A DNA stretch of 64,000 bases from Priestia megaterium (GTDB lineage Bacteria; Bacillota; Bacilli; Bacillales; Bacillaceae_H): assembly GCF_009497655.1 (NCBI RefSeq), contig NZ_CP023317.1:447001-511000 (forward strand), read 5' to 3'. The translations under genes and the position numbers were made by a program. The notes below the pieces were generated by a model. The model had not been told where the DNA came from. It saw nothing but the letters and a program-made list of their open reading frames with translations, and did not search any database. Every line of letters starts with the position of its first letter. The stretch's first letter is position 1. Below are positions 35,327 to 43,565 of this stretch, one piece after another.

Positions 35327-35540
35327 AGCTTTTATGGTGGCAATTGTTTTTCAATTGCCTTAAAAGGGAATCCGGTGAAAATCCGGAGCGGTCCCGCCAC
35401 TGTAACAAGGAGCCTTATGTCAAAAAGCCACTGTCTATTTAGAGACGGGAAGGCGGTATAAGGCAATGACTTGAAGCCAGGAGACCTGCCATAAATCGCA
35501 GCACACAATAACCTACGAGGATAGGGAGGTGTTTTGGCAG
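35327..35540 (+). ncRNA. cobalamin (B12) riboswitch
   Basis: Conserved aptamer segments in order: AAAGGGAATCCGGTG, GAGCGGTCCCGCCACTGTAA and the B12 box GCCAGGAGACCTGCC (35476-35490). A terminator follows at 35594, so the switch should stop transcription when adenosylcobalamin is present. It controls the solute-binding protein gene at 35653. Confidence 0.95.
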
Positions 35541-35593
35541 AATCAAAAATACGATAAACAAGGGATACGTTTATCTGAATTTGTTGTGAAGGC

Positions 35594-35623
35594 AAGCACT
35601 TCTTTTTAGAAGTGCTTTTTTTT
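35594..35623 (+). terminator. riboswitch expression platform terminator
   Basis: AAGCACTTCT pairs with AGAAGTGCTT over a TTTT loop, then a T8 run. It is 30 nt before the regulated gene. Confidence 0.92.
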
Positions 35624-35652
35624 GTGTATTAAAATAGAAGGTGGAAAAATGA

Positions 35653-37194
35653 ATGATAAATAATAAAAAACTTGTATCTATGATATTTCTCGTGTTACTT
35701 TGCCTCACTGCTTGCGCTCCTAATGAAGAGAGCGTAAGTATAAAAGAAAGAAAGAAAACGGATAAAAGTGTGACGTTTTTATTTAATTTTACATCTGCAA
35801 CGCTTGATCCTCATACGGACGATAATTATACAGCAGTTCGTGGGGGAGTAGGGGAGACGCTTGTTAAAATCAACGACGATTTAAAAATAAAGCCTTGGCT
35901 TGCTGAAAAGTGGGAAACGAAAGATAACGGCCTTACATGGACATTTATGATAAGAAAGAACATCACGTTTCAAAATGGAAAAGCGCTAGATGCAAATGCC
36001 GTTAAGTCTTCTCTTCAAAGAACGATAGATCAAAGTTATGCGATGAAAAACGCTTTAAATATTAAAGAAATGAAAGCGAACAGTCATGCGCTGACAATTA
36101 CATTAAAAGAACCAATGCCTAAATTTCCTTCTGAATTAGTGCATCCAAATACAGCTATTATAGATGTTGATGCTTCTAATATAGCTAAGAAGCCCATTGG
36201 TACGGGTCCATTTCGCGTCTTGTCTTTTGATCAAGGAAATCAAGTAAAATTAGAAAGATATGAAAATTATTGGGGTGGAAAAGTGAAATTGAAAAGTGCG
36301 ATCTTTGGATTTAACGAAGATGCTAATGCGCGAGTTGCTGCTCTTCAATCTGGAACAGCCGATATTATTTATCGCCCGCCTTTAGAAAGCTTGGGCACTT
36401 TACAAACAGATCCGTCTTTTAAAGTAAGTGGAGTACCTAGTGTGCGCACCCATTTATTGCTTTACAATCAAACTAATGACGCATTAAAAGACGAAAATGT
36501 AAGAAAAGCTATCGATACCTTATTGAACCGAAAAGAAATTGTTAGCAGCATCATGAACAATCAAGCGGCAGCGGCTCGAGGTCCATTTTTACCCCAATTT
36601 CCTTTTGCTGATAGTACTGCTAATGAGCAAAGAGGTATGACATCTGCTAAAAAATATTTAGAGAAAGCAGGCTATCAAATCAAAAATGACAAAGCAATCA
36701 AAAATGGAAAGCCACTATCGCTCTCTCTTGTCACATACAGTTCTTTGCCAGAACTGCCTTTAATTGCTCAGCTTATACAGTCTAATGCCAAAGAGTTAGG
36801 AATTACTATTAAGATTCACCTAGTTGAAGATAGCGATGAATATGTAATGGCAAAAGATGATTGGGATTTAGCATTGTACAGCCTTATCACAGCACCTAGA
36901 GGAGATGCCAGCTATTATTTAAGTACGAACTATTTGCCCGGCGGTGGTTTAAATGCCAGCCGGATTAATGATGATACGCTAACAAAAATGATAGAACAGT
37001 TAAATTCAACAGTAGATGACGCAAAACGAGATCAGTTAGCCAAACAAGCAACCGCTTTGATTAATAGAAAAATGCTGACGTCATCGATTGTACATCCAAA
37101 CATTGTTGTTGCTTATAATCAAAAAGTGAAAAACTGGACAACAAATCCAAGCGAGTATTATATGCTGACTCAGCATTTAGACGTAACACCGTAG
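35653..37194 (+). CDS. B12-riboswitch-controlled ABC solute-binding lipoprotein (NikA/OppA family)
   Basis: A 513-aa family 5 extracellular solute-binding protein with lipobox LTACA (Cys21). SBP_bac_5 signatures are visible (LAEKWETKDNGLTWTFMIRKNITFQNG, PIGTGPF). The family carries peptides, nickel or metallophore complexes. Control by a cobalamin riboswitch points to cobalt or a cobalt complex as the ligand. No permease or ATPase genes are near, so it must share a transporter encoded elsewhere. An ATG 4 nt upstream gives a 4-codon ORF only; the ATG at 35653 follows AAGGTGG. Confidence 0.87.
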   Translation: MINNKKLVSMIFLVLLCLTACAPNEESVSIKERKKTDKSVTFLFNFTSATLDPHTDDNYTAVRGGVGETLVKINDDLKIKPWLAEKWETKDNGLTWTFMIRKNITFQNGKALDANAVKSSLQRTIDQSYAMKNALNIKEMKANSHALTITLKEPMPKFPSELVHPNTAIIDVDASNIAKKPIGTGPFRVLSFDQGNQVKLERYENYWGGKVKLKSAIFGFNEDANARVAALQSGTADIIYRPPLESLGTLQTDPSFKVSGVPSVRTHLLLYNQTNDALKDENVRKAIDTLLNRKEIVSSIMNNQAAAARGPFLPQFPFADSTANEQRGMTSAKKYLEKAGYQIKNDKAIKNGKPLSLSLVTYSSLPELPLIAQLIQSNAKELGITIKIHLVEDSDEYVMAKDDWDLALYSLITAPRGDASYYLSTNYLPGGGLNASRINDDTLTKMIEQLNSTVDDAKRDQLAKQATALINRKMLTSSIVHPNIVVAYNQKVKNWTTNPSEYYMLTQHLDVTP

Positions 37195-37251
37195 TTAACA
37201 TTGCAGCATAAGCAGAGAAAAGAAAAAGTATACAATGATCGCTAAAAGGAT

Positions 37252-37791
37252 GTGACAGTAAACGTGCAAGAAGTACAAATGTATCAAATTAAAGAAGTAA
37301 AAGAAAATGATGCTGAAGTGATTCAGTTTGTCATGAATATGCGGAATGAGCTATTTCCTATGCTGGAAAAAAATCAGCTTCCTGTGGATTTGCTTCATTT
37401 TAATGAACATTACGTTCAAGCGAAAGACGCTGCTTTTTTTGCAGCTGTTACGGAAAATCAACAAGTAATTGGAACCATTGGTTTATACGCTTACGATGGA
37501 CGGTTTCATGCATTAAAAGAGCGATATGAACATAGAACTGCAGCTGAGGTTGTAAAATGCTATGTCGATCCAGCGTACCGGCGTCTAGGCATTGGACAGC
37601 AGCTGTTAAAAGCAGTTGAACAATTTGCCCAAAGTCATTTTTATGACACGCTGTATCTGCATACTCATCCTTTTTTACCTGGCGCTATTCCTTTTTGGGC
37701 TTCACAAGGCTTTATCAAAAGGCTAGCTGAACAGGATGAACCATGGAATACGCTGCACATGGACAGAAAAATACAACGAGTCGTAACGTAA
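37252..37791 (+). CDS. GNAT family N-acetyltransferase
   Basis: A protein of up to 179 aa with a single GNAT domain: VVKCYVDPAYRRLGIGQQLLKAV holds the acetyl-CoA loop RRLGIG; PFWASQGF is the late motif. GTG at 37252 lies almost on the AAAAGGA site; GTG at 37264 or ATG at 37279 may be the true start. Substrate unknown. Confidence 0.85.
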   Translation: MTVNVQEVQMYQIKEVKENDAEVIQFVMNMRNELFPMLEKNQLPVDLLHFNEHYVQAKDAAFFAAVTENQQVIGTIGLYAYDGRFHALKERYEHRTAAEVVKCYVDPAYRRLGIGQQLLKAVEQFAQSHFYDTLYLHTHPFLPGAIPFWASQGFIKRLAEQDEPWNTLHMDRKIQRVVT

Positions 37792-37836
37792 CGAGATCAT
37801 ACAGTAATTACCATGGAATCTGTATATGGGCTCATG

Positions 37837-37940
37837 CTATAATGAACGTAACTTACATTTATAGCCTGTAGGGCAAGTCCTTACAGAAAAGAACCACGTT
37901 TCGAATTGGCTGAAACGTGGTTCTTTTCTGTAAAAAACAA
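37837..37940 (+). ncRNA. candidate small RNA with 22-bp terminator
   Basis: An extended -10 box (TGCTATAAT, ending at 37842) is followed after about 40 nt by a perfect 22-bp hairpin (37881-37933, arm begins TTACAGAAAAGAACC) that also has a T-rich arm end. No ORF lies between. The -35 box is weak. The hairpin may simply be the terminator of the GNAT gene. Confidence 0.4.
37881..37933. terminator. 22-bp perfect hairpin
   Basis: Arms of 22 bp with a 9-nt loop (GAATTGGCT). Symmetric, with TTTTCTGTAA at the 3' end. Confidence 0.75.
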
Positions 37941-37967
37941 GTAACAAAATATTTTTAAAAATATATA

Positions 37968-37981
37968 TGAAATCGCTTTCA
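37968..37981 (+). promoter_or_regulatory. perfect cre (CcpA) site
   Basis: TGAAATCGCTTTCA matches TGWAANCGNTNWCA at all 14 positions. It overlaps the presumed -35 region of the promoter with TATAAT at 38000-38005. Confidence 0.78.
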
Positions 37982-37999
37982 AAAAAATGAAATATATTA

Positions 38000-38092
38000 T
38001 ATAATTACTAGTGTTGTGTTGTACTTTGTTAGTGTTAAATCAATATCCTACATGTGTGAGCCGATTGCCTTATGGTAGTCGGCTTCCTTTTT
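38000..38092 (+). ncRNA. candidate CcpA-controlled small RNA
   Basis: TATAAT at 38000-38005 is followed by an RNA of about 80 nt ending in a terminator (AGCCGATTGCC / GGTAGTCGGCT, then TTCCTTTTT). It has no credible ORF (only an eight-codon one without a ribosome binding site). The perfect cre at 37968 sits where CcpA would block the promoter. Confidence 0.55.
38059..38092 (+). terminator. terminator of the candidate small RNA
   Basis: 11-bp stem with two G:U pairs, 4-nt loop, then TTCCTTTTT. Confidence 0.8.
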
Positions 38093-38103
38093 ATGGTAGG
38101 ATT

Positions 38104-38221
38104 CTAAAATGAAATAGCATTCGTTAAAATGGCTGTAATCGTCATGACAATAGTTGTCCCAAAGGCCCACTTGAAAAGAAAGAAAAGTCGCAATTATGCC
38201 AAACCCTAACAAAGAAAGCAT
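38104..38221 (-). pseudogene. small membrane ORF, apparently frameshifted
   Basis: Minus strand ATG at 38221 behind AGAGGTG starts MLSLLGFGIIATFL; the hydrophobic continuation KWAFGTTIVMTITAILTNAISF lies in another frame and ends at a TAG at 38104. The switch falls in a T/C-rich stretch (CTTTTCTTTCTTTTC). It is either a decayed gene, a sequencing error or a frameshifting gene. Confidence 0.45.
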
Positions 38222-38336
38222 TATCCATCACCTCTTAAAAAAATAGAAAATTCTATTAATTTATGTTATAGCATTAGAATTAATGTTAAAGTTTGGTATT
38301 TTTAAGTAAGGTAACTTCAAACTAAACCTAAAAACT

Positions 38337-38362
38337 AAAAAAGCCGCCTTGTAGGCGACTGG
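38337..38362 (-). terminator. terminator behind yfmQ-like gene
   Basis: GTCGCC pairs with GGCGGC on the minus strand, T6 follows. Confidence 0.78.
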
Positions 38363-38363
38363 T

Positions 38364-38807
38364 TTAAGCTAGGTCAGCTGTTATGGACTGCTTTTGAAGG
38401 TGATCAGACAGCAGGCTGTAGGCGATAATCTTCTTTTTGTATTGTTTCACGACGTCGACATGATCATGATAGCTATATACGCATAGTCGAACATCGTTTT
38501 TCCCTTTTTTCGTATCGATAACAAGTGGAGTTTCACTGTCTTCTAGGTGTTTATAATAGTCCTTATTTCCTTCATGGACATAATATTGTTTTAAAAATGT
38601 TGCTTTATTAAAATAATCAATCACTTGCATTTTGTCTTTGCCTTCTAAATGTTTCCCATCAACTGTGACAGTAGCGTTTTGATCATCAAGTGTTGGGTGT
38701 AACTGAAATTTAGTCATAAGCCATTTGACCACTGGAGTTGGAAGACACGTTATTAATATTTTGAGTGCACTTACAAGAATGATGGAAAGTAATACAATCC
38801 ATGTCAT
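38364..38807 (-). CDS. YfmQ-family protein
   Basis: A 147-aa protein with an N-terminal membrane helix (about 3-22) and a cytosolic or extracellular alpha/beta domain. Length and the MTWIVLLSIILVSALKILI start resemble B. subtilis YfmQ, of unknown function. The family call is from memory of the sequence and moderately sure. Confidence 0.6.
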   Translation of the reverse strand: MTWIVLLSIILVSALKILITCLPTPVVKWLMTKFQLHPTLDDQNATVTVDGKHLEGKDKMQVIDYFNKATFLKQYYVHEGNKDYYKHLEDSETPLVIDTKKGKNDVRLCVYSYHDHVDVVKQYKKKIIAYSLLSDHLQKQSITADLA

Positions 38808-38994
38808 AGTTAATCATCTCCGCTTAAATTAAATAAGATTACATACTTATTTTACCACAGAGAACATGATTGCTTTTTGTACATTATGTGAACCTTCTTT
38901 AGTGAAAAGATGTATATGAAATGCGTTTATTTATGCACATTTAGGGAAATATAAAATTATAACAAATACTACATATAAAAAAGGAGAAAAAATT

Positions 38995-39132
38995 ATGTTG
39001 TGGACGATTATTGGACTTTTATTTATTTTTTGGTTATTAGGATTAGTTTTTCATATTGGCGGCGGCATCATTCACATTCTTCTTGTCATTGCAGTGATTG
39101 TGCTGATCGTAAAACTTGTGAAACGAATTTAG
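38995..39132 (+). CDS. lmo0937-type small membrane protein, 45 aa
   Basis: ATG 7 nt behind AAGGAG. The product MLWTIIGLLFIFWLLGLVFH... has two membrane segments around an IGGGIIHILL motif, as in the lmo0937 family (DUF5670). Function unknown; often stress related. The 68-aa frame overlapping it is a shadow. Confidence 0.8.
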   Translation: MLWTIIGLLFIFWLLGLVFHIGGGIIHILLVIAVIVLIVKLVKRI

Positions 39133-39136
39133 ATAT

Positions 39137-39167
39137 AAAAAGCCTTTCCTTAGGGAAAGGCTTTTTA
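39137..39167. terminator. bidirectional terminator
   Basis: AAAAAGCCTTTCC pairs with GGAAAGGCTTTTT over 4 nt between convergent genes. Confidence 0.92.
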
Positions 39168-39935
39168 TGTGGAGAGATTATAAAAATGAGCTGTATTTCG
39201 ATATAAAAAATCATATGTCTCCGTTACAGAAACCCTTTTGAGACGTGCTATTTCCTGAACGGACTGATGCATCATTGATGGAACCGTTGTCTGGTTTTGA
39301 AAAGGTCCTTCAAATGGCCACGGACCATCTGTTTCGACCATCAAGTAGTCAAGAGGGTAATCTGTGGCAAGCGCTTGGATTTTAGGTTTATATACAATCT
39401 CAGGTGTAAGGGAAATATAGTAGCCGTTGTTTTTCATTCGTTCAACGGTTTTTTTACCTCCTTTGAACCAGTGGAAGTGAGCTTTAGGCACAGAATGTTT
39501 TTCTAGCAAGTCGCACACGATCTCAGCATCTTCATATACAGCGTGAAGAATTAACGGTTTCCCCCATTTTTTTGAATGAATAATAAAAGCTTCAAGCAGC
39601 TCCAAATAGGGCTCTAGAGAAAGAGTATAGGTCTGACTTAAGTAATAAGGTAGACCAACCTCACCAACCGCAATCATTTCTTCATTGTTTTGATCAATCC
39701 AAGCAAACAGCTCCGCTAATTCATTTGAAGAAGGCAGCATTTGTTCAGGGTGAAATCCGTAGGCAGGTTTCACGCAGGAATATAACTTGCTGATTTTTTG
39801 ATTAAGTTGGCAAGAGTGTAATGTAGAAGATACAGAAATAAGCGCTTGTAACGAAGGATCCTGCTCAACTATGTCTTTCCAGCTTTTCTGTTCATATTGA
39901 TCTAGATGAATATGCGAGTCAATAATGCGTTTCAT
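39165..39935 (-). CDS. TatD family metal-dependent hydrolase
   Basis: A 256-aa TIM-barrel hydrolase (amidohydrolase superfamily). Metal ligands are visible: DSHIHLD at the start, GEVGLPYY, LHAV, FHWF and the late Asp in VETDGPW. Members are DNases or D-aminoacyl hydrolases; substrate here unknown. It diverges from the main TatD and is nearer the YabD-like group members that carry EVGLPY. Confidence 0.83.
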   Translation of the reverse strand: MKRIIDSHIHLDQYEQKSWKDIVEQDPSLQALISVSSTLHSCQLNQKISKLYSCVKPAYGFHPEQMLPSSNELAELFAWIDQNNEEMIAVGEVGLPYYLSQTYTLSLEPYLELLEAFIIHSKKWGKPLILHAVYEDAEIVCDLLEKHSVPKAHFHWFKGGKKTVERMKNNGYYISLTPEIVYKPKIQALATDYPLDYLMVETDGPWPFEGPFQNQTTVPSMMHQSVQEIARLKRVSVTETYDFLYRNTAHFYNLST

Positions 39936-39997
39936 AAATAATGCTCCTCTCAGCCTATTTTGTTTAAAAATAATACGTAAGAGAGTGTATGATGCTG

Positions 39998-40918
39998 TTA
40001 AGCCTCCACTTTATTTCTTATTTGTTTTCTGTTCCCCCATTTAGTAATAGATGAGAACGTATAAACAATAAGAGCTAACCAAATAAAACTAAAAGCAATA
40101 ACATGAGCTTTTGTTAGCGATTCATGGTATAGAATGACTCCTGCTAGCAAAGACAAGGTTGGTGAAATATATTGAAGAATACCAAGCATTGATAATGATA
40201 CTTTTTTAGCACTTTTTGTGAATAATAGGAGTGGTAAAGCTGTAACTACTCCACTGCCCATTAATAAAAGACTTGTTGAAAAAGAATCAAAAAACTGCAA
40301 GTGTGATTGAAACGTAAGGTAGCCTATGTATGCTAATGCAATAGGGGAGATGACCATCGTTTCAAGAGTTAATCCAATCGTTGAATCAGCTTTAATCTTT
40401 TTCTTTGCCAAACCATATAATCCGAAGGTAACAGCTAAGCTAAGCGAAATCCAAGGAACCACACCATAATGAAGACTAAGCGTTAAGACGCCGATTCCTG
40501 CTAGTATAAATGCAAAAATTTGAGCCCCGCTTAATCTCTCTTTTAAGAAAATAACACCTAATAAAACACTTGTTAGGGGATTAATATATTGTCCAAGGCT
40601 CGCTTCTACTATTTTTCCATTAATGACAGCCCACATAAAAATGCCCCAATTTGCACTAATAAGTACAGACGCAGTAAAAAGGGACCAGAATAAGGATGGT
40701 TTTTTCACTATTTCTTTTATAAACGTAATGTATGTACGCCATTTCTTTGTCATTAATAAAAGAATAAGCATAAAAATAAAAGACCAAAAAACGCGCTGAG
40801 CTAAAATCTCACCTGGTGCTACGTGGTGAACCAGCTTCCAATAAATTGGCGTGAGCCCCCACATAAGATAAGAAAGGACCGCATATATCACACCATCTCT
40901 GTCGTGATTTAAGTTCAT
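39998..40918 (-). CDS. RarD-type EamA transporter
   Basis: A 306-aa drug/metabolite transporter with ten membrane helices; the GVIYAVLSYLMWGLTPIYWKL start and IFLKERLS repeat ends are typical of RarD. Substrate unknown. The ATG at 40918 has AGAAGG 7 nt upstream; an earlier ATG (40939) precedes that site. Confidence 0.85.
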   Translation of the reverse strand: MNLNHDRDGVIYAVLSYLMWGLTPIYWKLVHHVAPGEILAQRVFWSFIFMLILLLMTKKWRTYITFIKEIVKKPSLFWSLFTASVLISANWGIFMWAVINGKIVEASLGQYINPLTSVLLGVIFLKERLSGAQIFAFILAGIGVLTLSLHYGVVPWISLSLAVTFGLYGLAKKKIKADSTIGLTLETMVISPIALAYIGYLTFQSHLQFFDSFSTSLLLMGSGVVTALPLLLFTKSAKKVSLSMLGILQYISPTLSLLAGVILYHESLTKAHVIAFSFIWLALIVYTFSSITKWGNRKQIRNKVEA

Positions 40919-41253
40919 GTGAAACCTTCTTTCTAACATAAGATAAAATCAGTAATAAAAGTCATAGATTAACATAAAAAAGCAGCATAAACGATTATAT
41001 CACAGAGAAAAACGATTCTTCACATGTTGAATGGCTCAAAAAAGCGCTATGCGCCAGGTCATTGCTTTTCTATGTCTAAAATAAAATCAAATTGCGTGTT
41101 TCTAACAAGGTAAGTGCTTACACAAGTGCGTATGATAAGCGTTCCTTCAGCTTATATTCAAGTGGTTATGAAAAACAGTTGATTTCCCCATTATAAACTG
41201 TCAAGCTTAGGGAAGAAGAAAATCTTAGAGGAAAGAATATATAGGTGACGAAT

Positions 41254-41649
41254 ATGATCGAAATAAAAATGTCTACGATAAGCGACGGAGAATTTAACAG
41301 AGGTGTATTTGCTAAGCAAGATATTAAAAAAGGAACGCTTATTCACGAAGCTCCTGTTATCGCTTATCCTAATAAAGAGCATGATTTTATTGAGAAAACA
41401 ACACTAGCGGATTATGCTTTTGAATATGGAGTGAATCATACGGCTATTCTTTTGGGATACGGTATGCTGTTTAATCACTCGTATACACCCAATGCTACGT
41501 ATGAAATTAATTTTGACAATCATACCTTTGATTTTTATGCATATACGGATATCCAAGCAGGAGAAGAAATTCTCATCAACTATAATGGAGATGAAGATGA
41601 TCAAGAGCTCCTTTGGTTTGATCGTGAAGATGAAGAAGAACAAAAGTAA
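41254..41649 (+). CDS. SET domain protein
   Basis: A 131-aa protein that is a bare SET methyltransferase domain: GVFAKQDIKKGTLI, NHSYTPNATY (NHSxxPN) and GEEILINYNGD are the three SET signatures. SET enzymes methylate lysines; bacterial targets are mostly unknown. Pre- and post-SET cysteines are absent. The ATG at 41254 follows AGGTGA by 6 nt; the GTG at 41245 overlaps that site. The 314 nt upstream hold no further gene I can support. Confidence 0.87.
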   Translation: MIEIKMSTISDGEFNRGVFAKQDIKKGTLIHEAPVIAYPNKEHDFIEKTTLADYAFEYGVNHTAILLGYGMLFNHSYTPNATYEINFDNHTFDFYAYTDIQAGEEILINYNGDEDDQELLWFDREDEEEQK

Positions 41650-41656
41650 AAAGGTA

Positions 41657-41684
41657 AGCCCATCGAAAATCGATGGGCTTTTTA
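41657..41684. terminator. bidirectional terminator
   Basis: AGCCCATCG pairs with CGATGGGCT over 5 nt, T5 follows; between convergent genes. Confidence 0.9.
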
Positions 41685-42827
41685 TTATGCTTTTTTATCT
41701 GGATACATAGTAGAGTTCAAACGGATGAATTGGTAAATATGCGTAATAATAACTTTTAAAACGGCATATCCAGGAACGGCTAAAATAATACCGATGATTC
41801 CGAATAAGTTTCCGGCGGTTAGAATGACAAAAATGACCGTAATCGGGTGAATATCCAGGCTTCTTCCCATAATTTGCGGAGAGATTACTTTGCCTTCAAG
41901 CAATTGAACAACTGCCCAGACAATGGCCAGTTTTACAAGCATGAAAGGAGACGTAATAAACGCAATAATAATGGCTGGAATAATGGCGATAATAGGACCA
42001 AGGTAAGGGACAACATTGGTTACCATGGCGATAATCGCTAGAAGTAATGCATAATCTAACCCAATAATCAGATAGCCAATGAAAAGCAGTACACCTATAC
42101 AAATCGCAACAAAAATTTGCCCGCGAATATATGCGCTTAATGCGTGGTTCATGTCGGCTAAAATGAATTTAGCTTCAGAACGAGAGCGGTTTGGAAGCAG
42201 TTTTACAATGTAATTAGGTAAGTTTTTCCCATCTTTTAATAAGTAGAAAAGAATAAAGGGTAAAACGGCAACCGATAATATAATTTCTGTAATGGTACCG
42301 ACAAAGTTCACAATACCGCTTGAAAATCCAGAAACATATTTGCTCAAGTGTTTTGATGCATCTTTTGAAATCTTATCTAGGTCCGTGTTAGCCGACTGAA
42401 GACCCTGTTCGACATATCGGTTATTCGAAAGATTCGTCACCGCATGCTGAACGTCATGCGTCAGCTCTGGGATATTATCAATAAGACGGTCAACTTGATT
42501 TTTTAGAGGCGGGATAACCGATGAAATAATAATGGCTAATGCGCCGATAATCACTATGTATAAAACAAGAATGGAAATAATTCGTTTTACACCTTTTCGT
42601 TCTAAAAAGTCAACAAGCGGATTAAATAAATAAAAGCAAATTCCTGCTAAGATAATCGGCAGTGCGATTGTTTTAATAAAAATAGAGATAGGAATTAAAA
42701 TAAATCCGATTTTTGATAATGAAAAAATAGTCATGCTGAGAATAAAAATAATAATTGTATATACAACAAATTTATTATTTAAGATTTTTTCTCGGAAAAA
42801 AGTTCCTTTCTGAGGTCTAGGTTCCAA
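41685..42827 (-). CDS. AI-2E family transporter
   Basis: A 380-aa membrane protein of the AI-2E (UPF0118/PerM) family with seven to eight helices; the GPIIAIIPAIIIAF and LEGKVISPQIMGRSLDIHP segments are the family core. Members export small molecules or sodium/proton; the AI-2 name is historical. TTG at 42827 has AAAGGAG 9 nt upstream; the TTG at 42836 touches that site. Confidence 0.87.
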   Translation of the reverse strand: MEPRPQKGTFFREKILNNKFVVYTIIIFILSMTIFSLSKIGFILIPISIFIKTIALPIILAGICFYLFNPLVDFLERKGVKRIISILVLYIVIIGALAIIISSVIPPLKNQVDRLIDNIPELTHDVQHAVTNLSNNRYVEQGLQSANTDLDKISKDASKHLSKYVSGFSSGIVNFVGTITEIILSVAVLPFILFYLLKDGKNLPNYIVKLLPNRSRSEAKFILADMNHALSAYIRGQIFVAICIGVLLFIGYLIIGLDYALLLAIIAMVTNVVPYLGPIIAIIPAIIIAFITSPFMLVKLAIVWAVVQLLEGKVISPQIMGRSLDIHPITVIFVILTAGNLFGIIGIILAVPGYAVLKVIITHIYQFIRLNSTMYPDKKA

Positions 42828-42954
42828 GCTGTTCAACTCCTTTAAAAAGTAAATGTATAGTTATCATACCCTGATTTAGACTAATTTAAGAGGGTTTTTT
42901 ACAAAGAAGTGTGCATACTAGTAGAAAATCTTCTAGAAAGAAGGGGTGAAATCA

Positions 42955-43224
42955 TTGAAAGAAGACAAACAGCCCTCGTATCGTGATTTCTCTACAGTAG
43001 AAAAAAGCCACGAGTATATAACCGCTGAAGAATTTCCAGACGGTCCCTTCGGCTCTCCGGTTAATCAAAAACTGGGGAAATCTACTTCATGGGAAGAAGG
43101 GCAGCGAACGTATAGCGCATTTAATTATGAAAACAAAAACCTTCATGAAAAAGCTCAAAGGTTATTCCCAGGGGCGCACCCTGTACATGATAACCCAAAG
43201 GAACATGAACAAAATCCAAGCTAA
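42955..43224 (+). CDS. hypothetical hydrophilic protein, 89 aa (DUF3905-like)
   Basis: TTG at 42955 lies 6 nt behind AAGGGGTG; the GTG at 42946 overlaps that site. The protein is charged and unstructured-looking, with WEEGQRTYSAFNYENKNLHEKAQRLFPGAHPVHD near the end, resembling the DUF3905 proteins of Bacillus spores. Function unknown. Confidence 0.6.
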   Translation: MKEDKQPSYRDFSTVEKSHEYITAEEFPDGPFGSPVNQKLGKSTSWEEGQRTYSAFNYENKNLHEKAQRLFPGAHPVHDNPKEHEQNPS

Positions 43225-43366
43225 TGTTTTTATTTTTAATGGGAAATGAAGAGCGCTTCTTTCTTGCTTGCATTGATATATGTATAGAATAATGTCTGCC
43301 AACTGCGATATCAAAAAGTCTTTGATATGTTTAGTATATGTCGATTTATCTTTTTGTTAAATCATG

Positions 43367-43508
43367 TTGACAACAAGCAATTTAGCCTGTAATATAAAAC
43401 GTAACTTATCAATGTTTCTACAGGATTCGACAAAATTTGATTTACTTAAACTTGTGATCTCAACTTCTATTTACAGCTATTAGAGCGCTGTAAGTAGAAG
43501 TTTTATTT
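43367..43508 (+). ncRNA. candidate small RNA between convergent genes
   Basis: TTGACA-N17-TAATAT (43367-43395) precedes about 65 nt and a 16-bp hairpin (43462-43502, one G:U) followed by TTTTATTT. The only ORF (23 codons from 43411) lacks a ribosome binding site. The unit stands alone in the 340-nt gap. Confidence 0.5.
43462..43508 (+). terminator. terminator of the candidate small RNA
   Basis: AACTTCTATTTACAGC and GCTGTAAGTAGAAGTT pair around a 9-nt loop; T4 then ATTT. Confidence 0.8.
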
Positions 43509-43525
43509 ATGTTATCGATCAAAAA

Positions 43526-43565
43526 GAAAAAAGCAGGTCTGCTCAAGCAGGCCTGCTTTTTTTAT
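43526..43565 (-). terminator. terminator behind iseA-like gene
   Basis: AAAGCAGGCCTGC pairs with GCAGACCTGCTTT; T6 on the minus strand. Confidence 0.88.
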
